Part shown: positions 40,521 through 48,767 of the stretch, one piece after another | How positions within the stretch are numbered: the stretch's first letter is position 1 | How the letters are laid out: each line of letters opens with the position of its first letter | Source: a virus | Direction: 5' to 3' (one strand) | DNA length: 59,813 bases | IMG/VR virus record: IMGVR_UViG_3300025113_000005 | Location: 1 to 59,813 of that record | Position numbers and translations under genes: made by a program | Notes under the pieces: model-generated | The model's database searches: none | What the model was told of the DNA's origin: nothing | What the model saw: the letters and a program-made list of their open reading frames with translations, nothing else

Positions 40521-41231
40521 TTACTGGTCGGTTCGATTCAACCACTCAGGCTTGTCGACCCAGGAGTTGGAAATAAGTGCCCAGTGCCCATCGCTTTTCT
40601 TTAGATTCAGCGCGTCGAAGTGATGGGGACGAATATATGTTATGACCCTATCTGCGTCCCTCTTGTAGGTAACGGCGAGGGATCCACTTGACTGCTGCAT
40701 CTCGATCTTTTCAATGCGGCCTTGAAGCTCCTGCACAAATGGTTTGCCGGGGCGCGCCACCAGATAGGACGTGGCGGCGTAGTCAACAGGTACCCCCTTG
40801 TCAAGGAGCTTCTTCGTCAGCTTGGCCGCCAGCGGCAGGCCCGCCTCATCGTCCAGCGCCTCCTCAACTGATTTTGTCTTGTCTCGATTGACGATGACAA
40901 GCCCACCTTTGCCGTCTGGCTTTAGCGTCAGGTGCTCGTCGCTGTCAGGCGGCAGCAGGTGCCTACGGGTCTTGACAGTTGGATCACGAGTAAGCGACCC
41001 GTTGAAGACCAGTCGAAGATGGACCGTGTAGGGCCTATCCAGCGGGGCATCCATGAAGTGGACGGTTGACTGCTTCGTGACCTTGACCGGTTCCGCCATG
41101 GTGACCTCACCGTCGGCGCCGCGTGAGCGAATGTAGACCTTCGTGCCCTTCTTGAGGGCGTTCATGATGAGCGTCCAGAAAAGCGGGCTCTCCTTCTCGT
41201 CTCTAATCTCAAGCAGCTGGCGGACCTTCAT
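40521..41231 (-). CDS. CTS-type repeat-domain protein, two copies
   Basis: 236 aa. Leader MKVRQLLEIRDEKE with possible head-protease site after LLE, then repeat 1 from SPLFWTLIMNALKKGTKVYI and repeat 2 from LPLAAKLTKKLLDKGVPVDY. Each unit ends in a strand like LNLKKSDGHWALI. ATG lies 5 nt after a TAAATA box. Likely packaged in the head. Confidence 0.65.
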   Translation of the reverse strand: MKVRQLLEIRDEKESPLFWTLIMNALKKGTKVYIRSRGADGEVTMAEPVKVTKQSTVHFMDAPLDRPYTVHLRLVFNGSLTRDPTVKTRRHLLPPDSDEHLTLKPDGKGGLVIVNRDKTKSVEEALDDEAGLPLAAKLTKKLLDKGVPVDYAATSYLVARPGKPFVQELQGRIEKIEMQQSSGSLAVTYKRDADRVITYIRPHHFDALNLKKSDGHWALISNSWVDKPEWLNRTDQ

Positions 41232-41236
41232 GCTGG

Positions 41237-41242
41237 TATTTA
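41237..41242 (-). promoter_or_regulatory. TAAATA box with start codon 5 nt downstream
   Basis: CTAAATACCAGCATG on the minus strand; the box overlaps the TAA stop of the upstream gene, so it may be coincidental. Confidence 0.35.
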
Positions 41243-41815
41243 GACCTCAACGGTGACAAACCACCTGTCACCGCTCTTTTTCAGCTTTAGGTTGCGGTGA
41301 TGCACGTAGCTACCTGGGTAGACCACGTCACGGAATCCATGGGAACCGCCCTTCACGTTCAATGCCAGCGCGTCATCTCTCCACGTGTAGCCGCGCACCA
41401 GCATCGGCTCATCTCCAAACTCGGAGTCCACCAGGTAGACCGCAGGCCCGCCCTTCTTGAAATGCGCCGCAAGCAGCTTTGCCAGCATGGACGCGAAGAT
41501 TGGTCGATCTTTCTCCTCAGTCAGATCCTCTTCGTCGGAGTACCTGTGTTGAACAACCTGCCTGTCCCCTTCTTTGCGGATGGTGTAGACCTCGTCCATG
41601 CCGTTGAACTTCAGGAAGCGGGTGAGCTGCCCGCCTTCAGGGTCGTGGAGATGCAGGGATGCCAGGTGTCTTCCCACTGCATCGACTACACGTGAAACCT
41701 GAAGCACCTCCCTGCGCACGGCGTCGCTGTCGGCGTAGTAGAGTGTTCCACTGTCGACCAGCCTGCGCATCATCGTCATCAGCAGAGGCTCCTGGTGGAG
41801 TTCGAGCAGCTTCAT
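41240..41815 (-). CDS. CTS-type repeat-domain protein, two copies
   Basis: 191 aa from ATG 41815 (ATGA overlap). MKLLELHQEPLLMTMMRRLVDSGT opens repeat 1; repeat 2 begins RPIFASMLAKLLAAHFKKGG. It ends LKLKKSGDRWFVTVEV. Start upstream (41839) rejected because it enters the neighbour. Confidence 0.65.
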   Translation of the reverse strand: MKLLELHQEPLLMTMMRRLVDSGTLYYADSDAVRREVLQVSRVVDAVGRHLASLHLHDPEGGQLTRFLKFNGMDEVYTIRKEGDRQVVQHRYSDEEDLTEEKDRPIFASMLAKLLAAHFKKGGPAVYLVDSEFGDEPMLVRGYTWRDDALALNVKGGSHGFRDVVYPGSYVHHRNLKLKKSGDRWFVTVEV

Positions 41816-42972
41816 CTGTCGTGTCCCTTTACCCACCACTCATCACCGCTCTTTGACTTCTCAAGACCGAGGTTCTTGATCTTGTCGCTGCCGAGCACCC
41901 TCTTTACATCTGAGATGGCGGCATCGTTGGTGTGAAAGATGTCCACGAATGGGGGATTATACCGCGGAGGGATTCCAGTTTCTACGTCGTAGACCTGGCG
42001 CACCTTCGGCCCAATTCGAATGTTGATCGTCTTGCCCGTTTTCAGCAGCTTCTTTAACAGCGTCATGAACAACGGGTCTTTTCCATCATCAAGATCTTCA
42101 CTTACCTGGCCCTTCTTTCCAAGCACCCACTTACCGTCCATTGGGCGCCTCTTCAGCGTGAGGTCCTCACCTTCCTCAAATGTGTAGCCGAAGGTATCGT
42201 TCTGGATGTGAACACCGTCATAGAACTCCACCTCGAGATCAATGGTGCCGAAGTGATGATTCACGAGCATACCGTTGATCTTGCAGGCGGTTGCACCGTT
42301 GCCGTCACCGAAGTCGTGGTACAGCACGACGGTCTCCTTCGCCTTCAGGAGGCGGTCGATCATGCCAGCGATGATTGGCTCCTTATGGCCGGCCTCTTCT
42401 TTGAGGTCTACCTGGTCAGGGCCATCCAGCAGAAAGCCATCCTTGGTCTTGACCAGCTTCCAGTCGCGTAGCTCCTCAGGATAGATCTCAAAGGCAGCTA
42501 CCTTGGAGTCATGTCGGCCCATGTAGACGACCTCTATCTCCAGCTTTCCATCTGGGTGCATGAGCAGGTTGTCAATCTCACCATAGACCTGGTCGTCATC
42601 GATGCGCAGCCAGGTATGCAGCTTTCCAGCGCGCGAGTGCTTCTTCAACAGGTCGTAGAAGACCTGGCTGGCCAGCGGGGCCTCAGACCCTTCCTCCACC
42701 TTGTCGCGCTGGGTCAGCTCAAAGCTGCCATCGGGTTGGCGCTTCAGCTGCCAGATGGCGTCGCTGTCGTCATGAAAGCGACGAAACGTTCCTGTGCCGC
42801 TCGGTTTGACGCTGAAGAACGCCTTGACGTGGGCGTCGTTGTTGACCTGGTCGCCATCTGGAAGGTCCTCAATCCTCTGAAGTCGGTAACGCAGGCTACC
42901 AATCGGCAGGTAGACCTCTGTGCCTTCCTTGTGGAACTTGCGAAGGAGCCGCACGATGAGCGGGTCAGTCAT
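41812..42972 (-). CDS. repeat-domain protein, four copies
   Basis: 386 aa. Four units starting DPLIVRLLRKFHKEGTEVYL, APLASQVFYDLLKKHSRAG, EPIIAGMIDRLLKAKETVVL and DPLFMTLLKKLLKTGKTINI, each about 95 residues and closing with a strand of type LTLKRRPMDGKWVLG. It lacks the MKxxxLLE leader. The clearest example of the tandem domain. Confidence 0.7.
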   Translation of the reverse strand: MTDPLIVRLLRKFHKEGTEVYLPIGSLRYRLQRIEDLPDGDQVNNDAHVKAFFSVKPSGTGTFRRFHDDSDAIWQLKRQPDGSFELTQRDKVEEGSEAPLASQVFYDLLKKHSRAGKLHTWLRIDDDQVYGEIDNLLMHPDGKLEIEVVYMGRHDSKVAAFEIYPEELRDWKLVKTKDGFLLDGPDQVDLKEEAGHKEPIIAGMIDRLLKAKETVVLYHDFGDGNGATACKINGMLVNHHFGTIDLEVEFYDGVHIQNDTFGYTFEEGEDLTLKRRPMDGKWVLGKKGQVSEDLDDGKDPLFMTLLKKLLKTGKTINIRIGPKVRQVYDVETGIPPRYNPPFVDIFHTNDAAISDVKRVLGSDKIKNLGLEKSKSGDEWWVKGHDR

Positions 42973-43318
42973 CGTCGTTCTCCCTCTCGCGCCGCATGAA
43001 GGTCAGCACTCCGTTTCGTTTCCTTAAGGTGAAAGCGGCGTCAAACATCGCAGGTGTCGGGGCGCGCCAGCGCCAGTCCTTGCTTACAGTATCTCCATCA
43101 GCATCGGTGGTGTGATAGCCGATGTTGAAGATATCCTCAGCAGACCAGTAGTCAATGGTGCTGATCAACCCGAAGTGGCGGGTATCAGCCTTCTTGCCAA
43201 GTAGCTCAGGTGTAGTGATGTCGATGAAGATCGGCTCACCTTTTTGTCTGGCCTTGTCCATCATTGTTATGACCAAACTTTCTCGAGCCTTCGGTGTTAT
43301 GATTTCAACTAGCTTCAT
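42965..43318 (-). CDS. CTS-type repeat-domain protein, one copy
   Basis: 117 aa. MKLVEIITPKARESLVITMM leads into one repeat unit (DKARQKGEPIFIDI) and ends FTLRKRNGVLTFMRRE plus an acidic tail. Overlaps both neighbours. Confidence 0.6.
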   Translation of the reverse strand: MKLVEIITPKARESLVITMMDKARQKGEPIFIDITTPELLGKKADTRHFGLISTIDYWSAEDIFNIGYHTTDADGDTVSKDWRWRAPTPAMFDAAFTLRKRNGVLTFMRRERENDDD

Positions 43319-43667
43319 CGTCAGACCCAGGTTTGCGGTTGCCGAAGAACCACCTGCCTTCGTGCTTGTAGAGCTGCATGCGGTCGAACTTCAGGCGGTT
43401 CACACGAACGTTCTCCTTCCTGAAGCTGGCTGGCTTGTCCAGCGTCGCAGCGAGCGGTACCTTGTACCAGATGAGAAAGGTCTCTGGAAAGTTGGAGCCT
43501 GCTGGGGACGCCGTGTGAATGATGTCATCGAGGTAGCCGCTGTGCCAGCGCGTGTAGTCGTTGTGGTACTCCATCCAGTCGAAGGTGACCTGCTCTCCCT
43601 TTTGAAGTAGCTTCTGCAGCAGCGTGAACTGCAGCGGCGTCTCACCAAGGACCTCACGCAGCTTCAC
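43305..43667 (-). CDS. CTS-type repeat-domain protein, one copy
   Basis: 120 aa, GTG start. MKLREVLGETPLQFTLLQKL then LLQKGEQVTFDWMEYH; closing strand MQLYKHEGRWFFGNR and acidic tail. Possible protease site after LGE. Confidence 0.6.
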   Translation of the reverse strand: MKLREVLGETPLQFTLLQKLLQKGEQVTFDWMEYHNDYTRWHSGYLDDIIHTASPAGSNFPETFLIWYKVPLAATLDKPASFRKENVRVNRLKFDRMQLYKHEGRWFFGNRKPGSDDEAS

Positions 43668-44616
43668 GGTTGGTGACCTCGATGACGGGGTTGTTATTCA
43701 TGTCCTTCTTGTTTCGGAGCGTGTAGGCGCTGTCGGCGTCCGCACCGAAGTAGAAGACTGAGACGCCACCACGGGGTCCCTTGACAAGCGCCTTGTACTG
43801 GTTCGGTCCACCTTGGGCAAAAGCCAAGGCCGGGACCGGTTCCAGCGGCTTGATTATCCAGCCCGTCAGCCTACCAGCCGACAGTTTTTTGAGGTTTACC
43901 CTGACCGCTCCCTGCTTCTCGAGGCGGCGGTTCATAAGGGTGACGATAAGAGGTTCCTCCTTCCCCTCAGCGATATCCACGCTGCGTGGTACGCTGACCA
44001 TTCGAAGGGCGTGGCCATCTTTGAACTTGACCAGCTTCCAGCTGTCGTAGATCTCACTGGCGATGGTGTAGGTCTGCTTCTTGCCGGTCTTTCCGTTCTC
44101 TAGCTGTAGCTTGACGAAGTCGTGACCGAAGCCGCCTGGCTTGTAGGAGTGGTCCAGCCGCATGATCTCGTTGCCACCGGCGGCGAAGTAGAACCTGCGG
44201 TCCTTTCCAAGTCCGTCGAAGATGATGCTGGCCCAGAGCGGGGCTTGCCCTTCAGCATGCAGCCCCTCCTTTACCTTCTCGGTACGGTTGACCAACTTGA
44301 TGTAGCTGCCTCCATCGGCGGTCGGAAACTTCTTCAGCGTCAGGGTGTCCCAGATGGCAGCGTCTATGGTGGCATAGATGGGGCTATCATGCGGGGCCTT
44401 GTGTCGCCTAACAGCAACTCGCCAGGCAGGCTTGCCATCACCGCCCACCTTTAGCGGTTTCTCAGGTGGTTGCTCAACCCATCCGTTCTTTCGGCCGCTG
44501 GAGACGTAGAAGTCAGCCTGAATCCGACCGTGCTTGCTGAGGGCGCGCCGCAGCATGGAGACGGTGAGGGGCTCATCTTCAGCTTCACGCAGCAGGCAAA
44601 GTTCAGCAAGGCGCAT
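43654..44616 (-). CDS. CTS-type repeat-domain protein, three copies
   Basis: 320 aa. Leader MRLAELCLLREAEDEPL with possible cut after LRE. Units start EPLTVSMLRRALSKHGRIQA, APLWASIIFDGLGKDRRFYF and EPLIVTLMNRRLEKQGAVRV. First gene of the operon 44616-40375, right after a terminator; ATG is 4 nt from a TAAATA box. Confidence 0.68.
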   Translation of the reverse strand: MRLAELCLLREAEDEPLTVSMLRRALSKHGRIQADFYVSSGRKNGWVEQPPEKPLKVGGDGKPAWRVAVRRHKAPHDSPIYATIDAAIWDTLTLKKFPTADGGSYIKLVNRTEKVKEGLHAEGQAPLWASIIFDGLGKDRRFYFAAGGNEIMRLDHSYKPGGFGHDFVKLQLENGKTGKKQTYTIASEIYDSWKLVKFKDGHALRMVSVPRSVDIAEGKEEPLIVTLMNRRLEKQGAVRVNLKKLSAGRLTGWIIKPLEPVPALAFAQGGPNQYKALVKGPRGGVSVFYFGADADSAYTLRNKKDMNNNPVIEVTNREAA

Positions 44617-44620
44617 CTGC

Positions 44621-44626
44621 TATTTA
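44621..44626 (-). promoter_or_regulatory. late promoter box TAAATA with start codon 4 nt downstream
   Basis: GTAAATAGCAGATG; it is the only promoter candidate between the terminator at 44641 and the first gene of the repeat-domain operon. Confidence 0.6.
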
Positions 44627-44640
44627 CGGAGCAAAAGAAA

Positions 44641-44662
44641 GGGGCTCCCAGCTGGGAGCCCC
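44641..44662 (-). terminator. intrinsic terminator
   Basis: Perfect hairpin GGGGCTCCCAG/CTGGGAGCCCC, followed on the minus strand by TTTCTTTT; ends the 46496-44690 operon. Confidence 0.85.
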
Positions 44663-44689
44663 TGAAACCACAAGGAGATATGGGTATGG

Positions 44690-45022
44690 CTATAGAGCTG
44701 GGTAGATCATGTTGAGCCAGATGTTGGTGATGCGCTTCACCATGCGTTTCTCGTACGAGGCGGCAGCGTGCTCAGGTGTAAACCGTCGCAGCTTCTTGCC
44801 ATCGGGACCCCACTTACCAAGGACCTCGCTTTCGACCTCACAGACGACCTGCTGTTTGAGGTTCTTGGAGTAGTACGACTTGTACTCGCGGTACCCGAGG
44901 TAGGTGCCGAGGTAGGTGTTGATGCCACCGCTGTAGCCCTTGGTCACGACCACCACCTTCTGACCGGGCTGGATGACCTGGTTGAAGTTGTTGGTGAAGG
45001 GCTCCGCGAGGTAGGGCTTCAC
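44690..45022 (-). CDS. hypothetical protein, 110 aa
   Basis: MKPYLAEPFTNNFNQVIQPG with a KOW/SH3-like strand (PGQKVVVVTKGYSGG) and Tyr-rich middle, then LRRFTPEHAAASYEKR. No family recognised. Stop TAG. Confidence 0.6.
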   Translation of the reverse strand: MKPYLAEPFTNNFNQVIQPGQKVVVVTKGYSGGINTYLGTYLGYREYKSYYSKNLKQQVVCEVESEVLGKWGPDGKKLRRFTPEHAAASYEKRMVKRITNIWLNMIYPAL

Positions 45023-45231
45023 TTGACCTCTCCCAGGGTCACGGTCACGGGCACCGCCTCCCAGCGCTCGCGCCAGTCGTGCTTGATGGCGCGCTTGTTC
45101 TTGCGACCTACCACCGAGTTGGCGGAACCACGGGTGTACAGCTTCGGCACCGCGTAGGCACCGTAGCCCGATTCGTAGGCGTGCGATCCCACTGCGCGGA
45201 TCACAAAGAGCGGCTGGTCAAAGGTGCTCAT
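45019..45231 (-). CDS. hypothetical basic protein, 70 aa
   Basis: MSTFDQPLFVIRAVGSHAYE; small beta-rich basic protein, coupled by ATGA to 44690. No family recognised. Confidence 0.6.
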   Translation of the reverse strand: MSTFDQPLFVIRAVGSHAYESGYGAYAVPKLYTRGSANSVVGRKNKRAIKHDWRERWEAVPVTVTLGEVK

Positions 45232-45438
45232 TCACTTCTCCACGATTCGAAGGGTGATGCCCTGCTCGGTCAGCTCAAGCTGGCCAAAGTGCTCATTGGC
45301 ACGAAGATGGCCGACCCCAGCCGCCCGTAGCACCTCAGCGAGCTTTGACCACGATACCGAGGAGGACATCCCGCTGCCAGTTACGTCAGACGTCCCGACC
45401 ACCTCGTGGTGGCGGTCCAGCTGGATAACTGGCTTCAT
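45232..45438 (-). CDS. hypothetical protein, 68 aa
   Basis: ATG 45438 (MKPVIQLDRHHEVVGTSD) overlaps the VWA gene stop as ATGA. Ends LELTEQGITLRIVEK. No family recognised. Confidence 0.55.
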   Translation of the reverse strand: MKPVIQLDRHHEVVGTSDVTGSGMSSSVSWSKLAEVLRAAGVGHLRANEHFGQLELTEQGITLRIVEK

Positions 45439-46496
45439 GCCGACTTTCCTTCGGTGAACGCCTTTCCGACGCCGGGCCAGTAGAGGAGCGTCGTGCCGGC
45501 GACCACCTTGCGGTTGACGCTGGTCGACTGGATGAAGACGTTCCACTCGCCGAGGTCGGCAGGAGCGACGCGGCAGTCACCGTACTGCGGCAGCCCGGCC
45601 ATCTGGCGAGCAGCGGGACCGGCGTAGACCGCGCCGGTCTGCTTGTTCTGCACAGCGATCAGCTTGTAGTCCTGGACCTTCGGCTCGGTCTTGGTGAGCT
45701 GGTAGAACGCGGCGCCCTTCAGCATCTTGCCGCCGATGCGACCTTCCACGAAGTCACGGATCTGCACGTCGTGGTCCTTCTGGGCGACCGGCAGCAGCTG
45801 GACCTCGGCGCCGATGTCCTTGCAGACCAGCTTGACGTCCTCGAGCTTGACGTCGGCCATGTTCGCGTAGAACTTGGTCGTGCTCTTGACGCCGCGCGAG
45901 CGGTCGGTCATGTAGGCAGTGAAGGCCTGGGTCGTCGCCTGGCTGGCGGCCTCAACACCGCGCTGCGACTGGTCCCATTCGAGGATGTTGCCCTCGGGGA
46001 TGCCGTGGCGGGCCAGGGTGCGTGCATCGCCGCGCGGCACGCGGAAGACGAAGGTCCAGCGGTCGGTGTTCTGCAGGCGCTTGATCTCGGCAACGAGAGA
46101 GGAGGCGGTCCAGCGGCGGCTGGAGTTCTCCTGGCCGTCGGTCGTGACCATCACGAGGAAAGCGACGTCTGGGTCATCGAAGTCGGGGAGGGCCTTGAAG
46201 TCGTCGATGACGGCGCCAACGGCGTCCCAGAGCGGGGTGCCGCGGCCGCGAGCCGAGTACTGGCTTTCGACGATGGGCTGGAGGGCGTTGACGGAGGAGT
46301 TGCGGACAACGTGGCGCACCTGGTCGGTGCCTTCGTAGCCGAGCTCGACTACTGAGACGACGGTGTCCTGTCCGGTGGCGTGGGACGCCTCACGAACGGA
46401 GGCGATGGTGGCGTTGTAGTCGCGGGCGGCGTGACGAGCGATGCTGCTCATGGAGCCGGAGTGGTCGCGGGCGAAGCCGATGTAGCTCTTGGTCAT
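45435..46496 (-). CDS. von Willebrand factor A domain protein
   Basis: 353 aa from ATG 46496 (AAAGG site). ARDHSGSMSS is the MIDAS DxSxS metal site; a Thr (GTPLWDAVG) and Asp (VTTDGQENS) complete it. Residues about 1-200 form the VWA domain; the C-terminal part (from residue about 240) is unassigned. VWA proteins mediate metal-dependent binding in multi-protein machines. It has both late and early type boxes upstream. Confidence 0.85.
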   Translation of the reverse strand: MTKSYIGFARDHSGSMSSIARHAARDYNATIASVREASHATGQDTVVSVVELGYEGTDQVRHVVRNSSVNALQPIVESQYSARGRGTPLWDAVGAVIDDFKALPDFDDPDVAFLVMVTTDGQENSSRRWTASSLVAEIKRLQNTDRWTFVFRVPRGDARTLARHGIPEGNILEWDQSQRGVEAASQATTQAFTAYMTDRSRGVKSTTKFYANMADVKLEDVKLVCKDIGAEVQLLPVAQKDHDVQIRDFVEGRIGGKMLKGAAFYQLTKTEPKVQDYKLIAVQNKQTGAVYAGPAARQMAGLPQYGDCRVAPADLGEWNVFIQSTSVNRKVVAGTTLLYWPGVGKAFTEGKSA

Positions 46497-46564
46497 TTGT
46501 AAACCTTTCAAAGTTGGGTCAAACTGAAACGAGTGGAAAACTGCCGGCTACCTTGCCGACTGGG

Positions 46565-46572
46565 TATTTATA
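46565..46572 (-). promoter_or_regulatory. late promoter box TATAAATA
   Basis: Perfect late consensus on the minus strand upstream of the VWA gene. Confidence 0.75.
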
Positions 46573-46583
46573 CTGGCTGGGCC

Positions 46584-46589
46584 ATAATA
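46584..46589 (-). promoter_or_regulatory. early-type -10 box TATTAT
   Basis: CGTGATATTATGG with GGTGTACAACC upstream; 12 nt from the late box, so the VWA gene may be expressed in two phases. Confidence 0.5.
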
Positions 46590-46629
46590 TCACGGATCGC
46601 TGAGGTTGTACACCTTCAACCTGCATGTC

Positions 46630-47016
46630 CTATCCCCTGGCTGAGGTCTGCACGTTGACCATCCATACGTTCTCATACAGCTTCTTGAGGAGAAGCGAAC
46701 CAGATACGACACGAACTGGAATGTTGAACAGGACGGGTTTGCGGGTGAACTTGAACTTGGTGGGGTCGGTGACCTTACCAGGGTCCTTCGGTCGAGGAGC
46801 GTAGGTTAGCTGCACGCAGGGCTCCATCTGCTGATCAGTCGATCGGCAGTCTTGGTAGGTAGCTGCCGGAAGGGCTGAGTCAAGGTGTTCGATTGAGACC
46901 AGCTTGCCACGAAGGTTGCCAGCCGAGAACACGAAGACCCGCTCTTCGCGCTCCAGGCGGGTGCGAATGAGCCTCAACGCGAACAGCTCGAGGTCGGTGC
47001 TATCATCTTTGATCAT
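46630..47016 (-). CDS. divergent repeat-domain protein
   Basis: 128 aa from ATG 47016. LELFALRLIRTRLEREERVFVF followed by strands and a closing LLKKLYENVWMVNV fits the repeat domain of 40.5-44.6 kb. TACAAT lies 5 nt before the ATG, so unlike its relatives it looks early. Confidence 0.55.
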   Translation of the reverse strand: MIKDDSTDLELFALRLIRTRLEREERVFVFSAGNLRGKLVSIEHLDSALPAATYQDCRSTDQQMEPCVQLTYAPRPKDPGKVTDPTKFKFTRKPVLFNIPVRVVSGSLLLKKLYENVWMVNVQTSARG

Positions 47017-47021
47017 GGTGC

Positions 47022-47027
47022 ATTGTA
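47022..47027 (-). promoter_or_regulatory. early-type -10 box TACAAT
   Basis: GCTGTGATACAATGCACC then ATG 47016 on the minus strand. Confidence 0.6.
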
Positions 47028-47073
47028 TCACAGCTGCGCGAGCTGAGATGTAACAAATCCACCTGTTACAGTT

Positions 47074-47871
47074 TCACCTGATGGAACAGGTGCGCGCCTT
47101 CAGGCTGGCCGCCGAGGCTGTCAAGGGCCAGACCTGCTCAGCGAGGGTGGCTCCCGACGGTACCGGCAGAGTGTACCCGGCGCGGCGCTGCACCTCATAG
47201 AGGCTCGTGCGGAAGGCCTCAGGAGGCGCCTGTGAGGCCTGGTGCGGGTAGATGAAGGCCACTACCTCCTTTGTCTGGGTGTCAACCAGGACCTTCCAGA
47301 AGGCGGTGGGCACGGCCACTTGGTTACGACCGATGGTCGTGGCCCCCTTGGTGGGGGAGATGGTCCCGACGTAGATGAGAAGCGGGCTAGAGCGACCAAC
47401 GGCCCAGGAGCGGGTGCGGTTCTCAAGCGCCTTCCACGCGCCGCGGTTCAGCCCGCGCAGCTGTGGAGCGGCGTTGCTCAGCACGTTGACGTCGATCGAC
47501 GCCTGGGCTGACCAGCGAAAGTCGGCGCTGCTGGCGAGGTGTCCTATCTCATGACCGCTCTTAGAGTAGTCCTTGAGCTCCGCGCGGCCACCGCGCTTAA
47601 GAGCAGGGTCAGGCACGAAGCCGGTGTCGCGTGAGGCGCAGCCAACGGCCCGCTCGGGGGTCAGAACGTAGGCGACCCACAGGGCCGTCTTGCCGACGTT
47701 GTCGTGCTCAAGCGCGTAGCCTGGTCGGCAGATCAGCGTCGTGTTTGAACGCGCGCTCTTCGGTTGCCCAAAGGGCAGGTGCTGAGCGCACTGCTCTATC
47801 GGAAGAGGTGGGCTAGGCGCCGCTGTAGCAAGCAGCGGAAGCAGCGCTAGAAACGTGGTTAGCAGCTTCAA
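47074..47871 (-). CDS. secreted NucA-like DNA/RNA endonuclease
   Basis: 265 aa, TTG start coupled to the gene before. Signal peptide (KLLTTFLALLPLLATAA). DYSKSGHEIGHLASSADFRW matches the catalytic block of the DNA/RNA non-specific endonuclease family, where the usual DRGH is EIGH: the His is kept but the Asp-Arg pair is not. Would degrade nucleic acids in the periplasm, or be an inactive relative. Confidence 0.75.
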   Translation of the reverse strand: MKLLTTFLALLPLLATAAPSPPLPIEQCAQHLPFGQPKSARSNTTLICRPGYALEHDNVGKTALWVAYVLTPERAVGCASRDTGFVPDPALKRGGRAELKDYSKSGHEIGHLASSADFRWSAQASIDVNVLSNAAPQLRGLNRGAWKALENRTRSWAVGRSSPLLIYVGTISPTKGATTIGRNQVAVPTAFWKVLVDTQTKEVVAFIYPHQASQAPPEAFRTSLYEVQRRAGYTLPVPSGATLAEQVWPLTASAASLKARTCSIR

Positions 47872-48593
47872 CGCAGCTTGTGCTTGTGCTTGTCGATGAG
47901 GTCGATCAGCCATTCCTCAGGCTGTCCACCATTCGTCACGTCCTTGGGCAGGCTGACTACGTAGACTTCTGAGCCTTCGCCCTGAGCCATGGCTCTCATC
48001 TTCATCATGTTGCCCATTTGATGGGCATGGGCGTCGTATGGGTCAACCTTGACCAGGTTCTCAATCTCAAGCGACTTGCGGAAGTTGCCCGACCCCTCAG
48101 GCGTCTCCTTGAAGGAGGGTCGGGCAATGAAGATGAAGCGGTCGTTCTCGTCGTCGAAGTCCTCGTCGTCCTTGGTGCGCGCCGCCTTCTTGAGGGCCAG
48201 CTGCAGCTTGATCGCGGTCTCACGGTTGACGTGCGTCTTCAGGGTGTTCAGCGGAACCTTGTCGAGCAGCTGGTGAAGGGCAGCTGGACCAAGCTCAAGA
48301 GCTCCTTCAGCCATGGCTCCGAGCATGACGCCGGCCTGCTGGTGCAGCGTGCCGTCCCAGTTTCCTCGGTTGTCAGGATGAGCAGCGGCCTTCAGGATGG
48401 AGGGCAGGAAGCTGAACAGCTTCGTGGGGTCGAATGCCGCGTGTTTATGGATGCTCTTGTCGAGGATGTCGCCGAGCATCTCCTCGTTGCCGCCGAGCTT
48501 CTGCAGCAGCTTTACCATGCCGCCGGCAGTGTCAGACTGCCAGAACTTGGTTAGGCGGTTAGGAGCTGATTCGCGAAGTTGATGAAGTAGCAT
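47868..48593 (-). CDS. CTS-type protein, 241 aa
   Basis: ATG 48593, 4 nt after a TAAATA box. Leader MLLHQLRESAPNRL with possible head-protease site after LRE. Helical N-terminal two-thirds, then a beta-rich end (RFIFIARPSF, SEVYVVSLPK). Candidate packaged protein. Confidence 0.62.
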   Translation of the reverse strand: MLLHQLRESAPNRLTKFWQSDTAGGMVKLLQKLGGNEEMLGDILDKSIHKHAAFDPTKLFSFLPSILKAAAHPDNRGNWDGTLHQQAGVMLGAMAEGALELGPAALHQLLDKVPLNTLKTHVNRETAIKLQLALKKAARTKDDEDFDDENDRFIFIARPSFKETPEGSGNFRKSLEIENLVKVDPYDAHAHQMGNMMKMRAMAQGEGSEVYVVSLPKDVTNGGQPEEWLIDLIDKHKHKLR

Positions 48594-48597
48594 CTCG

Positions 48598-48604
48598 TAT
48601 TTAT
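48598..48604 (-). promoter_or_regulatory. late promoter box ATAAATA with start codon 4 nt downstream
   Basis: CATAAATACGAGATG on the minus strand; leaves no room for a ribosome site. Confidence 0.6.
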
Positions 48605-48661
48605 GCTCTAACAACCTGGGACACTGCCACTGAAGCCACGAACAAGGACTGCGATCGGCCG

Positions 48662-48730
48662 TTAGACCGAGGATTCGAACCTCCCCTCCTGATCTTCCGA
48701 TCAGGCGTGCAACCAATACACCTGGCCCCC
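48662..48730 (-). pseudogene. degenerate tRNA-like gene
   Basis: T-arm GAGGTTCGAATCCTC, D-arm GTGTATTGGTTGCAC and an anticodon stem CCTGA/TCAGG are clear, but the anticodon loop has eight bases (TCGGAAGA) and the acceptor strands pair poorly. No CCA. Either a tRNA relic or an odd RNA. Confidence 0.45.
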
Positions 48731-48767
48731 GAATGGTGGAGGATAACCAATCAGCTTCGGTTCACGA

